The position numbers and the translations under genes were made by a program. A stretch of 64,000 nt of DNA from Candidatus Bathyarchaeia archaeon (GTDB taxonomy: Archaea; Thermoproteota; Bathyarchaeia; Bathyarchaeales; Bathyarchaeaceae): NCBI GenBank assembly GCA_035283685.1, contig DATETJ010000003.1, positions 64,842-128,841 on the forward strand, written 5' to 3'. Positions within the stretch are counted from its first letter, which is position 1; every line of letters starts with the position of its first letter. The notes under the pieces are model-generated. The model had not been told where the DNA came from. It searched no databases and worked only from the letters and a program-made list of their open reading frames with translations. This document shows, one piece after another, positions 1 to 9,400 of the stretch.

Positions 1-198
1 GGAATGGGTCCAGGCAACTACCAAATACATCAGATTGCAGACGATCTTGACGAAAAAACCACCAAGAGACTATTAATGGCAATCAGCACCTCGCTCAATC
101 TGCAATACATTCCGCGAGACCTAGTGAAAGACTTCAAGCTGCCAATCATAACGTCAAAGAAATTCTCTTTGAAGGCATACGTTCAAGAGAACCCATAA
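1..198 (+). CDS. Partial or small unknown protein with KFSLKA tail
   Basis: The frame is open from the first base, so this may be the C-terminal end of a longer gene; an ATG at 4 could also start a 64-aa protein, but no ribosome site can be judged. No family recognised. The tail (LPIITSKKFSLKAY) resembles the tail of the next gene product (PPITAHKFSLKAF), so the two neighbours share a C-terminal motif. The gene ends in TAA directly followed by a T-tract and the ribosome site of the next gene. Confidence 0.5.
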   Translation, partial: GMGPGNYQIHQIADDLDEKTTKRLLMAISTSLNLQYIPRDLVKDFKLPIITSKKFSLKAYVQENP

Positions 199-219
199 TT
201 TTTTTTCGGGGTGCAAATC

Positions 220-1158
220 ATGAGTGAAGAATCCGAAGAACTACGAGAATTAGTGCGCAGAACTCGAGTGAACAAATATTCACAAAGCGACCCTGTAGGC
301 TTGCTTATGAGAATGATCGAAGAAATCAGAATGAGAACTCACCACCACAATTACCGTTGCTGGGAAATGATGGTGGAATACATAGCAAAATGGCTGGTTC
401 TCAACAAGAAAACAGGCTTAGCAAGCCATGGCCCACTACGAGGATTCCAAGGATTAGACCTGAAAAAGGACCCAATATACGAGCATCTGGAACGACAAGA
501 CCTATTCCAACACTATTATGTAGCAGGCAAAGCGTCGCCGTGGGATCACATAGGCGAAGTTTGGTGTGAAAAACTCGAGCTGGTCCGGGAAGGTCAGAAT
601 CCGACGCCCAGAGCCATTGTTGAAATGATGACTACAATGACTTACGGAAACTGGAACCCCGAAGCCGAATTGCTATGCTGGGAATCCTACCGTCAATACG
701 TAATAGACTATTGGCTGGAATATCATTCGCCGCCCAGACACATCGAACCTTTGCGATTTCCATTGAAAACCCAGCTCGACCCATGTACGGGCACTGGAAG
801 ATTTCTCATCGTCGCCTCTCAGATGATGCCGAAGGCACCGCTTGTCATGTTCGGAATAGAAGTGAACATATCGCTTTACCAAGCATGCCTAGTAAATATG
901 GCGCTCTTCAGCAACCATCCATACAGCATAATCTGTGCCGACACGCTCAGTCTAGACTATGAGGAAACTGGACCAGGCAGCCAAATATGGGATTTAGGCA
1001 ACCGTTGGGACCCACCCGACATGACACCGTTCTACTGGAAAGAGCCGCCTATCACAGCGCACAAGTTCTCGCTGAAAGCATTCACCGAGCTACCGAAAGA
1101 AAAACTTGAACCAGTTGCACCAGTAATGACAACACCAATCAAGAAATCAGACCAATAA
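220..1158 (+). CDS. N6-adenine methyltransferase-like protein (degenerate motif IV)
   Basis: 312 aa from the ATG at 220, which lies 6 nt after GGGGTG; a GTG at 211 is in frame but overlaps that ribosome site. The middle has GQNPTPRAIVEMM, like the GQ.(Y/F)TP..IV..M region of HsdM/Eco57I-type methylases, followed by the SAM motif I DPCTGTGRFL and an acidic FGIEVN strand end. A normal (N/D)PP(Y/F/W) catalytic motif IV is not seen; the nearest is WDPPDM near the end, so catalysis is doubtful. The protein is short and lacks a target-recognition domain. It ends with a KFSLKAF motif shared with the upstream gene. Gene-dense context with unknown small genes suggests a mobile element. Methyltransferase fold is well supported, activity is not. 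Confidence 0.75.
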   Translation: MSEESEELRELVRRTRVNKYSQSDPVGLLMRMIEEIRMRTHHHNYRCWEMMVEYIAKWLVLNKKTGLASHGPLRGFQGLDLKKDPIYEHLERQDLFQHYYVAGKASPWDHIGEVWCEKLELVREGQNPTPRAIVEMMTTMTYGNWNPEAELLCWESYRQYVIDYWLEYHSPPRHIEPLRFPLKTQLDPCTGTGRFLIVASQMMPKAPLVMFGIEVNISLYQACLVNMALFSNHPYSIICADTLSLDYEETGPGSQIWDLGNRWDPPDMTPFYWKEPPITAHKFSLKAFTELPKEKLEPVAPVMTTPIKKSDQ

Positions 1159-1184
1159 CCCTCTTCTTTTTTTTGGGGTGAACA

Positions 1185-1718
1185 TTGATAAAGCTCACAT
1201 ATCATGGAACTGAGAAAGAAATCAACGATGCTGTCAAAATCATCCGCAAGAACGAGTCAGTACTGCTCATGCGTGAGACAAAAGCCCGTTTGAAAATACA
1301 GAAGCTCATCGACCAGCATCACATACGCGCCACCATCATGGTCAACGGCAATCCAGTGTGGAGCAAAGACCGAATAATCAACAACTTGGAAAAACTGATG
1401 AAAGTCGGCAGCCTTTACAATCAAGACCAGAGAAGAATGCCCAACCTATCATACTATTTTTATCAGTTTCTTTGGCAGGTCTGCGGCAGCCTACAACATT
1501 ACGACATTCACGGGTGGATCCACAAATATACAACAATCGAACATCTCCGTAAGTTCTTCAAACGCAACGAATTCGGAGTCAGAGTATTCGACTACATTCC
1601 TAAGAGGATGTCAGATGCACGGTCAATAGTTGAGCAAATAGAGTTGACTCTGTTCCCGTTTACGCACTACATGAAAACCCATCCAACACCAAAGAAGTTG
1701 CCGATACGCAAGAAATAA
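1185..1718 (+). CDS. Unknown 177-aa protein
   Basis: Starts with TTG at 1185, five bases after GGGGTG, the same ribosome-site layout as its neighbours. The product is basic, rich in His, Lys and aromatic residues, with no recognisable motif, membrane segment or signal peptide; it ends in a lysine-rich tail (PTPKKLPIRKK). It sits in a co-oriented series of small genes separated by T-tract/ribosome-site modules. I do not recognise a family. Confidence 0.6.
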   Translation: MIKLTYHGTEKEINDAVKIIRKNESVLLMRETKARLKIQKLIDQHHIRATIMVNGNPVWSKDRIINNLEKLMKVGSLYNQDQRRMPNLSYYFYQFLWQVCGSLQHYDIHGWIHKYTTIEHLRKFFKRNEFGVRVFDYIPKRMSDARSIVEQIELTLFPFTHYMKTHPTPKKLPIRKK

Positions 1719-1753
1719 TCCATTCTTTCTTTTTTTTCGGAGTGATTTTTGCA

Positions 1754-2131
1754 ATGCCGACTCTAAGAAGCGAATTCAGCATAGACCAATTCGAGGCAGG
1801 TCTACAGAAACTTGCACACGAGCTTCCAAGATTCCGTAAGATGTCAACGGAAGACATGACTCTGAACTTCTACTATGATGATGGTAAACCCCGGAGGATA
1901 TCTGTTCAAATCCATAGACCTACAGGAAAACAAGGAAGATGGGGTCCAGAAATAGAATACTGGGGCTTCAGCATCGAGTTTAAGCCCTATCTCGACAGCC
2001 ATCACCAAACCAAAATAACATTCGCCAGCCCTGAAGACAAAGGAAGGATAGAAACATGGCTAATGGAAATTATGGCGTCAGAGAAACCAAAGCCAAGGTT
2101 CACATTGAGAGACATGTTGCTGCACAAATAA
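1754..2131 (+). CDS. Unknown 125-aa protein
   Basis: ATG at 1754 follows GGAGTGA by about 8 nt; an in-frame GTG at 1742 is part of the ribosome site and is less likely. The protein looks soluble and mixed alpha/beta, with a short FYYDDGKPRRISVQI strand-turn-strand region and a C-terminal amphipathic helix (KGRIETWLMEIM). No family recognised. Same T-tract plus GGAGTG junction as the adjacent genes, so it belongs to the same accessory block. Confidence 0.6.
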   Translation: MPTLRSEFSIDQFEAGLQKLAHELPRFRKMSTEDMTLNFYYDDGKPRRISVQIHRPTGKQGRWGPEIEYWGFSIEFKPYLDSHHQTKITFASPEDKGRIETWLMEIMASEKPKPRFTLRDMLLHK

Positions 2132-2164
2132 ACCACTCTTTTTTCTTTTTTGGGGTGAAAAGCA

Positions 2165-2359
2165 ATGTTCACGTACGTCTCGAGTAGTCAACTATTTTGC
2201 TATCATCCAAAGCTCCCGCATCAAGTCCAAGCTGGTGGTTGGGAAGAAGGCTTTGACGAGGTTTTGAGGCAGCCCCAGCACCTCACCATTCCTGCTCACC
2301 CACTGCTGACTGCAAAGCTTAAAGACAAAACTGATGGACACTATAGTTGTCAATGGTGA
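2165..2359 (+). CDS. Small unknown protein
   Basis: 64 aa, ATG at 2165 after GGGGTGA with 7-8 nt spacing, which is the main support for it being real. No motif recognised. Its 3' end overlaps the next gene by 26 nt, compatible with translational coupling. Confidence 0.45.
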   Translation: MFTYVSSSQLFCYHPKLPHQVQAGGWEEGFDEVLRQPQHLTIPAHPLLTAKLKDKTDGHYSCQW

Positions 2360-2609
2360 ACGGACTGTGGAACGCAGGATTTATGCCGTTCATGATCAAG
2401 ACCTAATGCGGTTTTTGACTGACCTTAACCTATTGGATAGGATTCTTAGGAAAGAACTGAAATGCCATGAATGCGGTTGTGTGATTACGCTGGAAAATGT
2501 TGGATTTATCACTTTGTCCAAGGGTGAAGTCAAAGTTTGTTGCGACGACCTCGAGTGCTTCTATAGATTCAAAACCAAGGCGAAGGAGAGGAAAGAAGAC
2601 GCCACTTAG
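2334..2609 (+). CDS. Small zinc-binding-type protein
   Basis: 91 aa. The C-terminal half has CHECGCVI followed about 25 residues later by VCCDDLEC, a likely four-cysteine zinc site typical of small archaeal and viral zinc-ribbon proteins. The N-terminal half is helical. It overlaps the preceding small gene by 26 nt and lies just ahead of a two-helix membrane protein. Function unknown; nucleic-acid binding is only an inference. Confidence 0.55.
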   Translation: MDTIVVNGERTVERRIYAVHDQDLMRFLTDLNLLDRILRKELKCHECGCVITLENVGFITLSKGEVKVCCDDLECFYRFKTKAKERKEDAT

Positions 2610-2616
2610 AACGAGC

Positions 2617-3732
2617 TTGTACATAATTGCTGCCGTTTTCTTTGTAACAACAGGAATAGTGAGTCTGGTCTATCTCTCTTTCAATATTATCCTTCAAGCC
2701 ATAGGAGCGATGGGAAGCTGGGCGGCATTTGGTATTCTGCTTTTCCACGCTCTCACCTCAGTCCCATCATTCCAAGGAATTGGCGCTTGGATTGCCAGAG
2801 GCTTATCATTTTGGAAGCTTGGTGAAAAAAGCGCTGTAGCCCTAAAAATCGAGCAGAGCCTGAATTCGGCGCAAGAGGAAATCAATAATGAGGCTAAAGG
2901 AGTAATTCCATACCTAGCCAAAGTGGAGTGGGTAAGTAAGCCTTCTTATCTGGATACTGGTCAAGAAGTGGTAATAATCCGAATGAAAGAACATCGAGAG
3001 AACCCCCGAAACATTGCCTATGCGGTAGTCGACTATATCTCGAAAGGAATGATCCCGTTCTCAAGACCTTACTTGGAAAGACCCATTCAGATAGCTATGG
3101 ACGCTGCAATGGTAAAGAAGATTCTTCTCAACAGAGACCAAGGTGCTCTCGACTACTTCCTCACTAACGTACTGAACAAAGAGCTGGCTTTGGAAGGCGT
3201 CAGGAAATACATGAGCATCATGAACAACCTTGACGACCATGGGCTATTCACACGAGTCTATCTGGAAGAGATAAAGGAAGTAGGTCTGGAGCTGTATCCA
3301 GTCGAAGACAAAGCTGCCTTGAAGGAGACAAAGGAGCTATTGGTGCAGCTCAACGTGTTAGCTAGTCGAAAATCGGGAGAAAGAAAGGGGGCTGAACCCT
3401 ACATAGGAAAGAGAATTAGGATAGGCTATCTTTTGGTGGCAAACCCCGAGCGCCTTCTTTTCGAAGGTTCCAAGCCATACATACAGCATGTTTTACGATG
3501 CCTTGAAAGTGGGGCTAGAGTCGTCTACTTACTATCGCGTGGAATGAACAACAAACCTTCAAAGCAGCTCGCAGAAGAAATATCCGAAAAATGCAATATG
3601 AAGATAGTCAATTCGACTGACTACGAGGAAACCATTGAGAACAAGAGGATTAAGGCTCTGTGCATAGAACTACGGACGGGTAAGGCTTCTGGAGAAGAGA
3701 CGCTTACTTCTAGTATTCCCAAGAATGATTAA
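2617..3732 (+). CDS. Unknown membrane protein with large cytoplasmic domain
   Basis: The frame is open from an ATG at 2497 but that would overlap the zinc protein by 113 nt; TTG at 2617 is the first start after it, placed right before the first membrane helix. No good ribosome site is visible for either, so the start is uncertain. Two hydrophobic segments (LYIIAAVFFVTTGIVSLVYL and the following GAMGSWAAFGILLFHAL) are followed by about 280 soluble residues. The C-terminal part (RIGYLLVANPERLLF to IKALCIELRTG) alternates strands and helices like a Rossmann-type fold, with a cysteine-containing strand. No family recognised. Possible membrane-tethered partner of the accessory genes upstream. Confidence 0.6.
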   Translation: MYIIAAVFFVTTGIVSLVYLSFNIILQAIGAMGSWAAFGILLFHALTSVPSFQGIGAWIARGLSFWKLGEKSAVALKIEQSLNSAQEEINNEAKGVIPYLAKVEWVSKPSYLDTGQEVVIIRMKEHRENPRNIAYAVVDYISKGMIPFSRPYLERPIQIAMDAAMVKKILLNRDQGALDYFLTNVLNKELALEGVRKYMSIMNNLDDHGLFTRVYLEEIKEVGLELYPVEDKAALKETKELLVQLNVLASRKSGERKGAEPYIGKRIRIGYLLVANPERLLFEGSKPYIQHVLRCLESGARVVYLLSRGMNNKPSKQLAEEISEKCNMKIVNSTDYEETIENKRIKALCIELRTGKASGEETLTSSIPKND

Positions 3733-3789
3733 CGCCCGCGCTCTGACTGCAAATCGTCGCTGTTCTTTAATACTTGTGACATAGACTAA

Positions 3790-4002
3790 TCAGTACCACT
3801 TTTTGAGATCTAGCGAAGTTTTCTCATGCTTAGCGAATTGTGTAGCTCTATTCAATCGGAAATAGTGAGGATAAAGCCTGCCTTCAGTCGCTTTGCTGGT
3901 CAGCCACCAAGCCAAGTATTTGCTCACGGGAAACAGCCAGTATCTTCCATTTTCCAATGTCCATTCTCTCACTCTCCTTTCTCTATTCCAGTAATCCGTC
4001 AT
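3790..4002 (-). CDS. Small unknown protein, aromatic-rich
   Basis: 70 aa on the minus strand. A GGTGA ribosome site stands 6 nt before the ATG, which favours a real gene over the overlapping plus-strand frame. The product is rich in Trp, Tyr and Arg (WTLENGRYWLFPVSKYLAWW). It resembles no family I know. It is isolated between the membrane protein and the ASCH gene and convergent with the former. Confidence 0.4.
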   Translation of the reverse strand: MTDYWNRERRVREWTLENGRYWLFPVSKYLAWWLTSKATEGRLYPHYFRLNRATQFAKHEKTSLDLKKWY

Positions 4003-4129
4003 TCAATTCACCATCTATTTACAACTTTTGAAAGCATTTTCCAGTAGAAGATTTATCGACAAATCGTTTAATGCAACCTAACAAAGCATACCGCATTGGT
4101 CTGGATGACTGATCTGGGGAATACACATA

Positions 4130-4474
4130 TTGAACGTGTTGATTGTTCAAGAACCTCACCTCAGCAATATCCTTAGTGGACGTAAGACGTGGGAAATCAG
4201 AAGACAAGACACCAGAATAAGAGGCCCAATAGGCTTAGGTAGAAACGGAGAGATGTATGGAAAAGCCATTCTAAAAGATAGTTTTCCTATGCCTGTCCAA
4301 GACCTAGTGAAACACCAAGACAAGCATCAGGTTTCTCCTCAATGGCTAGAAGACTACGCTAAGGAAAAGAACATCCTATTTGTCTGGCTTCTGGAAAAAG
4401 CAGAGAGGCTAGAGACACCCATCAAAATACCTAGAAGTTATGGGAACTGGGTTCGATATGAAAACAAACCTTAG
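4130..4474 (+). CDS. ASCH/PUA-like domain protein
   Basis: 114 aa. The N-terminal pattern, a strand followed by PHLSNILSGRKTWEIRR and then GPIGLGRNGEMYGKAIL, is typical of ASCH domains: a beta-barrel related to PUA, with the conserved G(R/K)KT.E.R motif. ASCH proteins are thought to bind RNA or modified nucleotides, and some hydrolyse modified cytidines. TTG at 4130 is the first start (GGGGA 9 nt upstream); TTG at 4139 is possible. Single-gene unit between unrelated genes. Confidence 0.7.
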   Translation: MNVLIVQEPHLSNILSGRKTWEIRRQDTRIRGPIGLGRNGEMYGKAILKDSFPMPVQDLVKHQDKHQVSPQWLEDYAKEKNILFVWLLEKAERLETPIKIPRSYGNWVRYENKP

Positions 4475-4522
4475 AATGAAATACTCGCTAGCCTACGAGA
4501 AAAGAAAGAAGGATGCTGTGGC

Positions 4523-6220
4523 TTAGCTGTTTTGTTGCTTTCGCTTCTTGTACATGTGTATGCCTGCTACGGCTGCGATGCCGCCGAGGCTGAGCACGCT
4601 GAAGGTTTTGCCATAGTTCTTGCTTAGTATGTACAGGTCTTTTGCGTCTACTACGCCGTCTTGGTTGATGTCGCCGTACTGCCAAGTAGGTTCTTCGATT
4701 GTCCACATGCGTACTCGCACAAAATTCCAATCAGAGTCAGTTTTGCCTCGGTACAAAGTAATGGTAGAGTTTGTCAATGCGGTCATAGCCAAGCCCAGCT
4801 CAGCTTCTGTCTTTACGAGCCAGAAATCAGCGTCTCCTGCGCCCGGAGAATAGGTGATGCCTGCCAAGACGTTTCCACCGTCGCCAGTCTCCACAACAGA
4901 TTGCGCCCAATCAGGGCCTGTTCCGCCATATATTTTGCTCCAAATGACGTTTCCACTAAAGTCAGTCTTGACAAAGTAGAAATCATCTCCGCCCATCCAA
5001 GGGTCATATGATTCCGAGACACCTGCCAGGGCGTATCCTCCGTCGTCTGCTTGGACAACACTGTAGGTTTCGCTTGAGTATCCCTTTGGATAACTTTTTA
5101 TCCATTGTTGAATTCCGTTGGAATCGGTCTTAAGGAGGACACCGCTCGAACGAGAGACGGTCCCTCCTCTTCCCGCAACGGCATATCCTCCGTCCTGCGT
5201 CTGAATCACAGAATAGGCAATGTTTTCATTCCCAACGCCATACGTTCTGTTCCACTGCGCGTTTCCATTAGAATCGGTCTTGACCAACCAAAAATCAGAG
5301 TAGCCGCTAAAAGACCTTGTGAAACCAGTCAGCGCGTATCCTTCGTCACTTGTCTTAACGAGTGAATAAGCCATATCACTGAGCATTCCTCCATATGTCC
5401 TATTCCACTGCATGTTTCCATTATAATCAGTCTTAACCAGCCAGAAATCATAGTTGCCAGTGTCAAGGGAATCTGTGCGTCCAGCTATTGCGTAGCCGTC
5501 TTCAGCGGTCTGAACAACAGACTCGCCAAAGTCTCCTCCCGCTCCACCATATGTTCTGCTCCACTGCAAGTTCCCAAACCCATCAGTCTTTGCTAGCCAG
5601 AAATCAGCTTTTCCAGCGCCCTGAGAATGAGTGTAGCCAGCCAATGCATATTCCCCATAAATCGTCTCAATAACTGAGTATGCCTCGTCATCGCCTGCTC
5701 CGCCGTATGTTTTGCTCCACATTACATTGCCAGTCCAATCGGTTTTGACTAACCACGCATCTAAGTTCCCGGCGCCGTATGATTGAGTACCGCCAACTAT
5801 AGCATATCCTCCGTCGCGGGTTTGAACAACGCTACGCGCATAATCGTTGCTTGTTCCTCCATATGTCCTGCTCAATCCAAGAGCGTAGGCTGTTCCGCCA
5901 ATATGTCTTCTGTGTTCGTCACCGGTAGGCATCCGCTTTCCAGTAAAGTCAACGAAAGCTTCGGAGGTGTTCAGGTTATGCGTTATGTTGAAGTAACTTC
6001 CAGTTCTGTTCGTGACGTCAACCCAACCGCTGTCAAAGTTAGGCGGAATTATGAAATATGGTGGAACTGATTCTGAAGGAGACTGCTGGGGTGAAATCGG
6101 CTCAAAAGATGGTGCAACAGTTCCCGTCACACCGAAAACCACGGCTATGACAGCCAGCAAAGCCACCACAATCAAGTATTTGCGGTTACCTTTCAAAGCA
6201 GTCTCTCTCCGAACCAGCAT
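4523..6220 (-). CDS. Secreted/anchored seven-repeat propeller protein with half-dockerin
   Basis: Up to 565 aa. An N-terminal signal-anchor (KYLIVVALLAVIAVVFGV) precedes a linker and seven repeats of about 55 residues with the consensus YGG..D.A.SVVQT.DGGYA.AG.T.S.GAG..D.WLVKTD..GN..W, most likely blades of a beta-propeller. Then comes one dockerin-type calcium loop (GDINQDGVVDAKDL) and a C-terminal membrane helix with a KKRKQ stop-transfer tail. So the bulk is outside the cell. ATG at 6220 is the longest start, but TTG at 6196 has GGAGAGA 7 nt upstream and gives a more usual signal sequence. A full dockerin has two loops; only one is present, so cohesin binding is doubtful. Repeat-rich surface protein of unknown ligand. 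Confidence 0.8.
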   Translation of the reverse strand: MLVRRETALKGNRKYLIVVALLAVIAVVFGVTGTVAPSFEPISPQQSPSESVPPYFIIPPNFDSGWVDVTNRTGSYFNITHNLNTSEAFVDFTGKRMPTGDEHRRHIGGTAYALGLSRTYGGTSNDYARSVVQTRDGGYAIVGGTQSYGAGNLDAWLVKTDWTGNVMWSKTYGGAGDDEAYSVIETIYGEYALAGYTHSQGAGKADFWLAKTDGFGNLQWSRTYGGAGGDFGESVVQTAEDGYAIAGRTDSLDTGNYDFWLVKTDYNGNMQWNRTYGGMLSDMAYSLVKTSDEGYALTGFTRSFSGYSDFWLVKTDSNGNAQWNRTYGVGNENIAYSVIQTQDGGYAVAGRGGTVSRSSGVLLKTDSNGIQQWIKSYPKGYSSETYSVVQADDGGYALAGVSESYDPWMGGDDFYFVKTDFSGNVIWSKIYGGTGPDWAQSVVETGDGGNVLAGITYSPGAGDADFWLVKTEAELGLAMTALTNSTITLYRGKTDSDWNFVRVRMWTIEEPTWQYGDINQDGVVDAKDLYILSKNYGKTFSVLSLGGIAAVAGIHMYKKRKQQNS

Positions 6221-6363
6221 GTATCAAGGGCAATCAATAAAACGCTTGTGGAGATAAGTTCTATTCAAGAGCACGTGCATTAATGGGAATTAACACCAAT
6301 GGATAGAACAATTCCATTTTTTTCTAGAGAGAAGTTTCACAATTGCTAAGAGTATTCAATCAA

Positions 6364-6410
6364 TCTTTATGTAAATGCGTGTCGGATCGATTTAGTGAGG
6401 AGAGAGGATA
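6364..6410 (+). promoter_or_regulatory. Promoter and ribosome site of the subtilase gene
   Basis: A TATA-like TTTATGTAAA at about 6364-6373 lies some 40 bp before the ATG at 6411, followed by a purine-rich ribosome site GAGGAGAGAGGAT next to the start. Confidence 0.4.
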
Positions 6411-9400
6411 ATGAAAAAGATACGGTCACTATTAATATCTGGGCTTCTCCTTTTTTCAATGTTTTCGATGCTTCTTTCACAGGTAAAAGCTCAAGAGACT
6501 ATCAGAGTTCCACAGGATTATCCTACAATTCAAGCTGCCATAAGTGCCGCAAACCAAGGAGACACAGTGCTCGTGTCATCTGGAACATATGTGGAGAATG
6601 TGGGTGTATCTAAACCTTTGTCTGTTATCGGCCAGAATAATCCGCTCATTCAAGGCCGCATTGGCATAACTGCAAGCAATGTCGTTGTGAGTGGATTCAA
6701 TATTACTGGGGGTTTAGTTGGGATTCATGCGTCAGGCTACAGTAATGTAACTATATCCAACAACAACATATATAACGTTGAAGTAGGAGTATCTTTGCCG
6801 AGTTCTTCTAGCAATCGGATATTGAACAATAATATTTCTGGCGCTGGATGGTCAGGAATTTATCTTTACCGTTCAACCAGAAATGCCGTACTAAACAACA
6901 CAATAAAAAATTCGGGTTATGGTGTATGGATCATTCACTATGCACATGACAACATCCTCTATGGAAACATTCTCTTAGAGAATCAGATTGGAATATTGAT
7001 CGATGGTTGGGTAACGGGATACTGGTCCGGCAATAATCAGATAGATCACAATGATTTTATTAACAATACAAGATATCAAGCGTACCATGAAGCTGGCTCA
7101 AGATGGGATAACGGTTCTGAAGGAAATTATTGGAGTGATTATACAGGATCAGATGCAGACAATAATGGAATAGGGGATACGCCTTACGATCTTCCTGCTG
7201 GAGGGAACAGGGATTCGTATCCTTTGATGCGACCTTTTAGATTTAGAGAAAAGCCACCTCCATTAGAAGCTGACTTTGAGATTTCTGTTTCTCCAGAGTT
7301 TCAAACAGTTAATCCTGGTGGTCCATCAGTGTCTTACACGATATCTCTGACACCTTTAGGCGAGTCAAGTTCTGAGGTTTTTCTGGAGTCGGAATGGGTT
7401 GGTACTCCGCCCGCAGACACTGTTGGGCAATTAAGCGCAACGCGACTAACTCCTCCTGATACTGCAACTTTGACTGTAACAACATCTCCAAGCACACCTT
7501 TAGGTCAGTATACTATTGAAATCACCGGAACAAGTGGGAGCATAAGCCATTCCAAGACAGTTACCTTAATCGTCAGCAGGGTTGTTGAGATTGAAATTAA
7601 TGAATTCTACGTAAAGAAGGACTTTGATCTATTATGGCCTGGTGCAGCTGATGTCTATTTTCAAATAGGCGTAAATGGGTTTGATGACGATTACGATCCA
7701 CTCACAGATCTAGATACTGATTATTGCAGAATTCCAATAGTGGACAATGAAATTCATGTAAATTCAAATGAGAAAATGGCAGGCCCAGCCTATGTACCCT
7801 ACGACGGGTTTCAGTCCATGAAGTTCCCAGTGAGCTTCACGACAAAAGTAATGGACAATGATGGGGCGTTGGGTTCTGATGAAATATTCGCTTTAGATTT
7901 TGTCTTTTCGTCTCTTGGGACAACTGTTATTGATAACCAGAACATATACCTTCAGGTAACCGTTCGCAACATAGAACCGAGACCATTGAAGGTACGAGGC
8001 GATCTTACCAATGATAAGACCATAATAGAGAAAACCAACCCCCCTACTATACTGCAGTATGGTCTAGCGGATCAGTGGTATTGGTTTGAGGTCGCAGCAG
8101 ACAGAGTTTGGGAAGAATATGGGGCCACTTCGCTCGACCCAGTGACAGTTGCGGTTCTTGATAGCGGTATAGATTTCAACCATCCCGACTTGAAAAACAA
8201 AATCTGGTACAATGCCAATGAAATTCCAAATAATGGAATAGATGACGACAATAATGGATACATTGACGATTATAACGGTTTTGACTTCGTCAATGGTGAA
8301 TCTTGGACAAATGTTGATCATTGGGGAAAATGGAAAAATGATGCTGATGGCCCTCTTGATGACTCGGGGGGACACGGAACAGGGGTTTCAGGCATAATAG
8401 CAGCAGAAATTAATAACGCGTATGGCATTGCAGGCATTGCACCAAATGCCAATATTATGGCCATCAAAGTTACACCCTACCGTGAATTGAAAGGTTTGGA
8501 GTTTACCACAAGTGTCATCGAAGGAATTGATTATGCCGTCAAAATGGGTGCAAAAATAATCTCTATGAGTTTGGGAAGCTATGACCTTGGGCTCTTTTAT
8601 GACAAAACAGGTTCGGCTGTTGGAAATGCATATAAAAAAGGCGTTACTCTGATCGCCGCGGCCGGAAACGAAAGAACTGCAAACCCTAGTTGGCCTGCAA
8701 GCTTTACAGAGGTAATCAGTGTTTCAGCACTTCAACGAAAACTTGGCAATTCAGGATACGATCCGTTCTTACACTTCCTTTCCGAACCAGGAACAGGCTA
8801 TTCAAGCAATTTTGGTCCTGACGTAAGTTATTCTGGCAGGTCGGTTGAACTTTCGGCACCTGGATATAACCTCGAAACAACTTCTCCATCTTGGTTGGAT
8901 ATTCCATTTACCAAGGGTTTTGGGCAAACCTCTGGGTCCACTCCAATTGTCAGCGCTGTGGCTGCCATAGTTCTTGGTTACGCTCAGAAGAATTATCCAG
9001 CCAGACCGTTAAATCCAAATGAAGTTCGTTACATAATGCGAATGTCTTCTGACGATCTGGGTCCACTAGGCTGGGATCCCTACTATGGTTATGGCATGGT
9101 TAACGCATATAGGGCACTACAAGAGGTTGATGAACTCCTTGGTCGAAGAGGCTGGCAAATCAAGCTTGACCCTCCTGGTAACTTGGACTTGCACGCGTTT
9201 GACGCTTTAGGTCGTCATGTTGGAATCAACTATGAAACTGGCGACCTTGAAATGCAAATTCCTGAAGCGATACACACAGGAGACGAAACAAACGGCTCTG
9301 AAACTATTTATTTGCCGTCTGAAATTACAGACTACGAGATAAGAATAGTGAATAGGGAGACCGCAACATCCGTGGAATTTACACTGAACATAACGTCCTT

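Noticed and set aside
4019-4207. Minus-strand frame antisense to the ASCH gene start
   Set aside because: Overlaps the conserved ASCH motif and lacks a ribosome site.
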